The notes beneath the pieces were generated by a model. It searched no databases and had not been told where the DNA came from. It saw only the letters and a list, made by a program, of their open reading frames with translations. This document shows, one piece after another, positions 61,816-64,000 of a stretch of 64,000 nucleotides of DNA; the stretch's first letter is position 1, and every line of letters begins with the position of its first letter. The stretch is from Alkalihalobacillus sp. YIM B00296 (GTDB lineage: Bacteria; Bacillota; Bacilli; Bacillales; Fictibacillaceae), in contig NZ_JAIBLJ010000005.1 in assembly GCF_020179385.1 (NCBI RefSeq), forward strand, positions 186,001 to 250,000. The letters are read 5' to 3'. The position numbers and the translations under genes are program-made.

Positions 61816-63186
61816 ATGGAACCATCTGGAGTACAAATGATTTTAGGCTTAGTTCTAGGTGTATTCTTGCTAATCTTTCTAGTTTTACGTACGAAAATCC
61901 ATGCCTTTCTTGCATTGATCATTGCCGCATCCATCACTGGAATCGTCGGGGGTATGAAAGCCCCTGACGTGGTCAATGCCATCACCTCAGGGTTTGGAAG
62001 TACACTTGGTTCAATCGGGATCGTCATCGGGTTTGGTGTCATGATGGGACGTATACTGGAAGTATCAGGTGCTGCGGAAAGATTGGCCTATAGTTTTATA
62101 AAATGGTTAGGAAAGCGAAAGGAAGAATGGGCGATGGCTGTTACAGGGTATGTCGTTTCAATCCCTATCTTCGTCGATTCAGCTTTCGTTATTTTAGCGC
62201 CACTAGCGAAAGCGCTATCAAAAAAGACTGGTAAATCTGTTGTCGCGTTAGGAGTCGCGCTTGGTGTCGGTCTAGCCGTGACACACCATGCTGTTCCCCC
62301 TACCCCTGGACCGTTGGGCGTTGCAGGAATCTTCGGTGTCGATGTAGGATGGATGATTATCACAGGTTTGATTTTCGCTATTCCGCTGATCATTATTGGC
62401 GTCTATTACGCGAAATGGGTCGGTAAAAAGATCTACCAGCTTCCTGATGAAGACGGCCAAGGGTTTGTAAGACCTGAAATGCCGCAAACATTGGAAGAGT
62501 ATTACGAAATGCAAGAGAATAAAAACCTCCCGTCCTTACTACGTTCATCATTACCGATTTTGGTACCGATCTTTTTGATTTTCTTAAACACGACCATCGC
62601 AGCAATCGGGCTCGAAGGTGGTATTTATGACATCATCACTTTCCTTGGAGCTCCTATCATTGCTGTCGGGATTGGACTTATCTTTGCCATCTACGGATTA
62701 TATAATCATGTGAAACAATCGGCTGCGATCGATCGTATGGAAGAAGGGATAAAGGATGCAGGTATCATCCTGCTTGTGACTGGTGCAGGTGGTGCTTTAG
62801 GTAATGTGTTGAGAGAAAGCGGCGCAGGTGATTATATTGCGGAACAGATTGCGCAGACTTCCTTGCCTGCTATCTTGCTTCCATTCATCATCGCCAGTAT
62901 CGTCCGCTTGATCCAAGGTAGTGGTACAGTCGCAATGATTACAGGTGCATCCATTTCAGCACCAATTCTAGCTGGTCTGGATGTCAATATGGTACTCGCA
63001 GCCCAGGCAGCGACACTGGGAGCCATGGTATTCTCTTATTTCAATGACAGCTTATTCTGGGTTGTAAACCGTATGCTAGGGATAAAAAATGTGAAAGAAC
63101 AGATCCTCACATGGTCTATTCCAACTACAATCGTGTGGGCAGCTTCCCTCGTATTGTTATTGGTCGCAAACCTAATAGTTGGATGA
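61816..63186 (+). CDS. GntP-family permease (four-carbon acid sugar uptake)
   Basis: A 456-aa transporter with 12-14 helices. THHAVPPTPGPLGVAGIFGVDVG and GAMVFSYFNDSLFWVVNRMLG match the gluconate permease at 47239 in position but clearly differ in sequence. Ribosome binding site AGGAGG. Placed last in the cassette; substrate taken from the kinase and PdxA2 neighbours. Confidence 0.9.
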   Translation: MEPSGVQMILGLVLGVFLLIFLVLRTKIHAFLALIIAASITGIVGGMKAPDVVNAITSGFGSTLGSIGIVIGFGVMMGRILEVSGAAERLAYSFIKWLGKRKEEWAMAVTGYVVSIPIFVDSAFVILAPLAKALSKKTGKSVVALGVALGVGLAVTHHAVPPTPGPLGVAGIFGVDVGWMIITGLIFAIPLIIIGVYYAKWVGKKIYQLPDEDGQGFVRPEMPQTLEEYYEMQENKNLPSLLRSSLPILVPIFLIFLNTTIAAIGLEGGIYDIITFLGAPIIAVGIGLIFAIYGLYNHVKQSAAIDRMEEGIKDAGIILLVTGAGGALGNVLRESGAGDYIAEQIAQTSLPAILLPFIIASIVRLIQGSGTVAMITGASISAPILAGLDVNMVLAAQAATLGAMVFSYFNDSLFWVVNRMLGIKNVKEQILTWSIPTTIVWAASLVLLLVANLIVG

Positions 63187-63227
63187 AACATAGGATAAGA
63201 GTTTAATAGTCATAAACTATAAAAGGA

Positions 63228-63260
63228 AAAGGGCTGATCTTGAAAAAGTGTCATCCCTTT
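63228..63260 (+). terminator. Terminator of the acid sugar operon
   Basis: AAAAGGG pairs with CCCTTTT, TGA/TCA inside after one mismatch; a long T run follows. Confidence 0.7.
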
Positions 63261-63270
63261 TTTTTGTTTT

Positions 63271-63362
63271 GTACCAGGCACCGTTCCAGGATGCTGATCG
63301 GTGCCAGATACAGTTTCAGAACCCTTGGTATTATTGACTTTTTAAGTGGTGCCTGGCACCGG
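63271..63362. repeat. GGTGCCTGGCACC-type repeat, copy D2
   Basis: Starts GTACCAGGCACCG and ends GTGGTGCCTGGCACCG. Compared with D1 it lacks about 22 bp near the left end. Lies between the convergent acid sugar permease and helD. Confidence 0.88.
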
Positions 63363-63382
63363 CGTTGGAATCACCAGCGAAT

Positions 63383-64000
63383 CTATAGGTTCAGCTTTGT
63401 GCGAACCAGCGGTGTCAATTCATCTTCGTACAAAACCCATAATTGATGCAGGGCTCTTGTACATCCTACATATAAAAGCTTTGCATCCGCATCATTGAAT
63501 TGATAATGATCAGGGTCTGCATCCAAAACTACTGCGGCATCAAATTCCAAACCTTTTGTCATATAGACAGGCATCACCGAAATTCCGCCTTGGTAATTCG
63601 TCTGGTCCGCAGTTATCAATGAAACCTCGAGTCCATGATCCGCCAACCTTCCATGGACTTCCTTACAATCCTTTGCCGTCCTTCCTATCAATGCAATACT
63701 GTTTGCATCCGACTTCTGGATTTGTTCTACAATCGATATGAGCTTCTCAGTCCGATCAGTCCTTCCTATCTGGACTTCCCTGACTGGTTCACCGCTTCGG
63801 AATACGGGTTTTGCCAATCCGCCGGTTTGTCGCATGTTTTGCAGGATCCGGTTGGCATACTCGATGATCTCTAAGGTAGAACGATAACTTCGTTTCATCT
63901 GTACGTATTTGGACTTCCCCTCTCCAAAAACCCCAATGAATTCTTCCCATTTTTCAATCCCTTTGTAGGAGTGGATTCCTTGGGATATATCACCGAGTAT
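63383..64000 (-). CDS. helD: DNA 3'-5' helicase-like HelD, C-terminal part
   Basis: RNA polymerase recycling factor of the UvrD/Rep superfamily; the window holds 205 C-terminal residues, and the gene continues beyond 64000. ILGDISQGIHSYKGI at the edge is the HelD motif III/IV region; MKRSYRSTLEIIEYAN, GISVMPVYMTKGLEFDAAVVLDA (motif V) and KLLYVGCTRALHQLWVLY (motif VI) follow. Convergent with the acid sugar operon. Confidence 0.92.
   Translation of the reverse strand: MLGDISQGIHSYKGIEKWEEFIGVFGEGKSKYVQMKRSYRSTLEIIEYANRILQNMRQTGGLAKPVFRSGEPVREVQIGRTDRTEKLISIVEQIQKSDANSIALIGRTAKDCKEVHGRLADHGLEVSLITADQTNYQGGISVMPVYMTKGLEFDAAVVLDADPDHYQFNDADAKLLYVGCTRALHQLWVLYEDELTPLVRTKLNL

Noticed and set aside
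58464-63362. Composite transposon with its own transposase
   Set aside because: No transposase, resolvase or integrase frame within or beside the repeats; only the repeat bracketing is claimed.

Overview
This window reads as chromosomal DNA of a Bacillaceae member (Bacillus sensu lato; the genus cannot be fixed from the sequence). Pointers are strong AAGGAGG-type ribosome binding sites throughout, a T-box leader on proS, CcpA (cre)-like boxes, a Fur-type 7-1-7 box, and the yhfI/lplJ/yhfK neighbourhood known from Bacillus subtilis, with yhfN found 40 kb away. No integrated phage, intact insertion sequence, rRNA, tRNA or CRISPR array was seen.

Layout. 0-5.5 kb: T-box-controlled archaeal/eukaryotic-type prolyl-tRNA synthetase, a small membrane protein, the M48 protease YhfN, a 1.2-kb gene-poor stretch with a dispersed structured repeat, and a decayed LamG protein. 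5.5-7.3 kb: Fur-boxed siderophore ATPase and FhuF-like reductase. 7.3-15.4 kb: HAD hydrolases, a phnD-C-E1-E2 phosphonate-type importer whose phnD carries an in-frame stop, a very short FAD protein, AzlCD and a divergent XRE-cupin regulator. 15.7-22.3 kb: hotdog thioesterase, a phenylalanine-dehydrogenase-like enzyme and a complete E1alpha/E1beta/E2/E3 2-oxoacid dehydrogenase. 23-27.4 kb: NSS transporter and a TrpXYZ-like ABC importer. 27.5-41.5 kb: phenylacetate (paa) catabolism (paaX, crotonases, paaJ, paaH, aldehyde dehydrogenase, paaG, paaF, EthD, paaDCBA, paaK). 42-45.6 kb: lplJ, yhfI, yhfK. 45.6-50.6 kb: gluconate operon with a divergent RpiR regulator. 51-58.4 kb: DoxX and an alpha-glucoside ABC/MalL/LacI cluster. 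58.4-63.3 kb: four-carbon acid sugar cassette (DeoR, DUF1537 kinase, PdxA2, GntP permease) bracketed by two near-identical repeats. 63.4-64 kb: 3' part of helD.

How the genes fit together. The main functional picture is aromatic amino acid catabolism: uptake (NSS, TrpXYZ-like), Phe to phenylpyruvate (dehydrogenase), phenylpyruvate to phenylacetyl-CoA (the 2-oxoacid dehydrogenase, whose E2 needs lipoate that LplJ can attach), then ring epoxidation and beta-oxidation by the Paa enzymes. The thioesterase-Phe operon and paaABCD have the same promoter design: a 13-bp palindromic sequence CGTTAAATAAACG beginning exactly 2 nt after the -10 hexamer. This suggests one regulator, possibly PaaX, for both.

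The intergenic DNA is rich in unannotated structure: a ~150-290 bp foldable repeat (3 copies), a small two-hairpin repeat (5 copies), a ~125 bp palindromic repeat (2 copies plus a mini-copy), GGACAT-type inverted repeats, GGTGCCTGGCACC-type repeats, and four arrays of exactly 20- or 21-bp units. Many lie between convergent genes.
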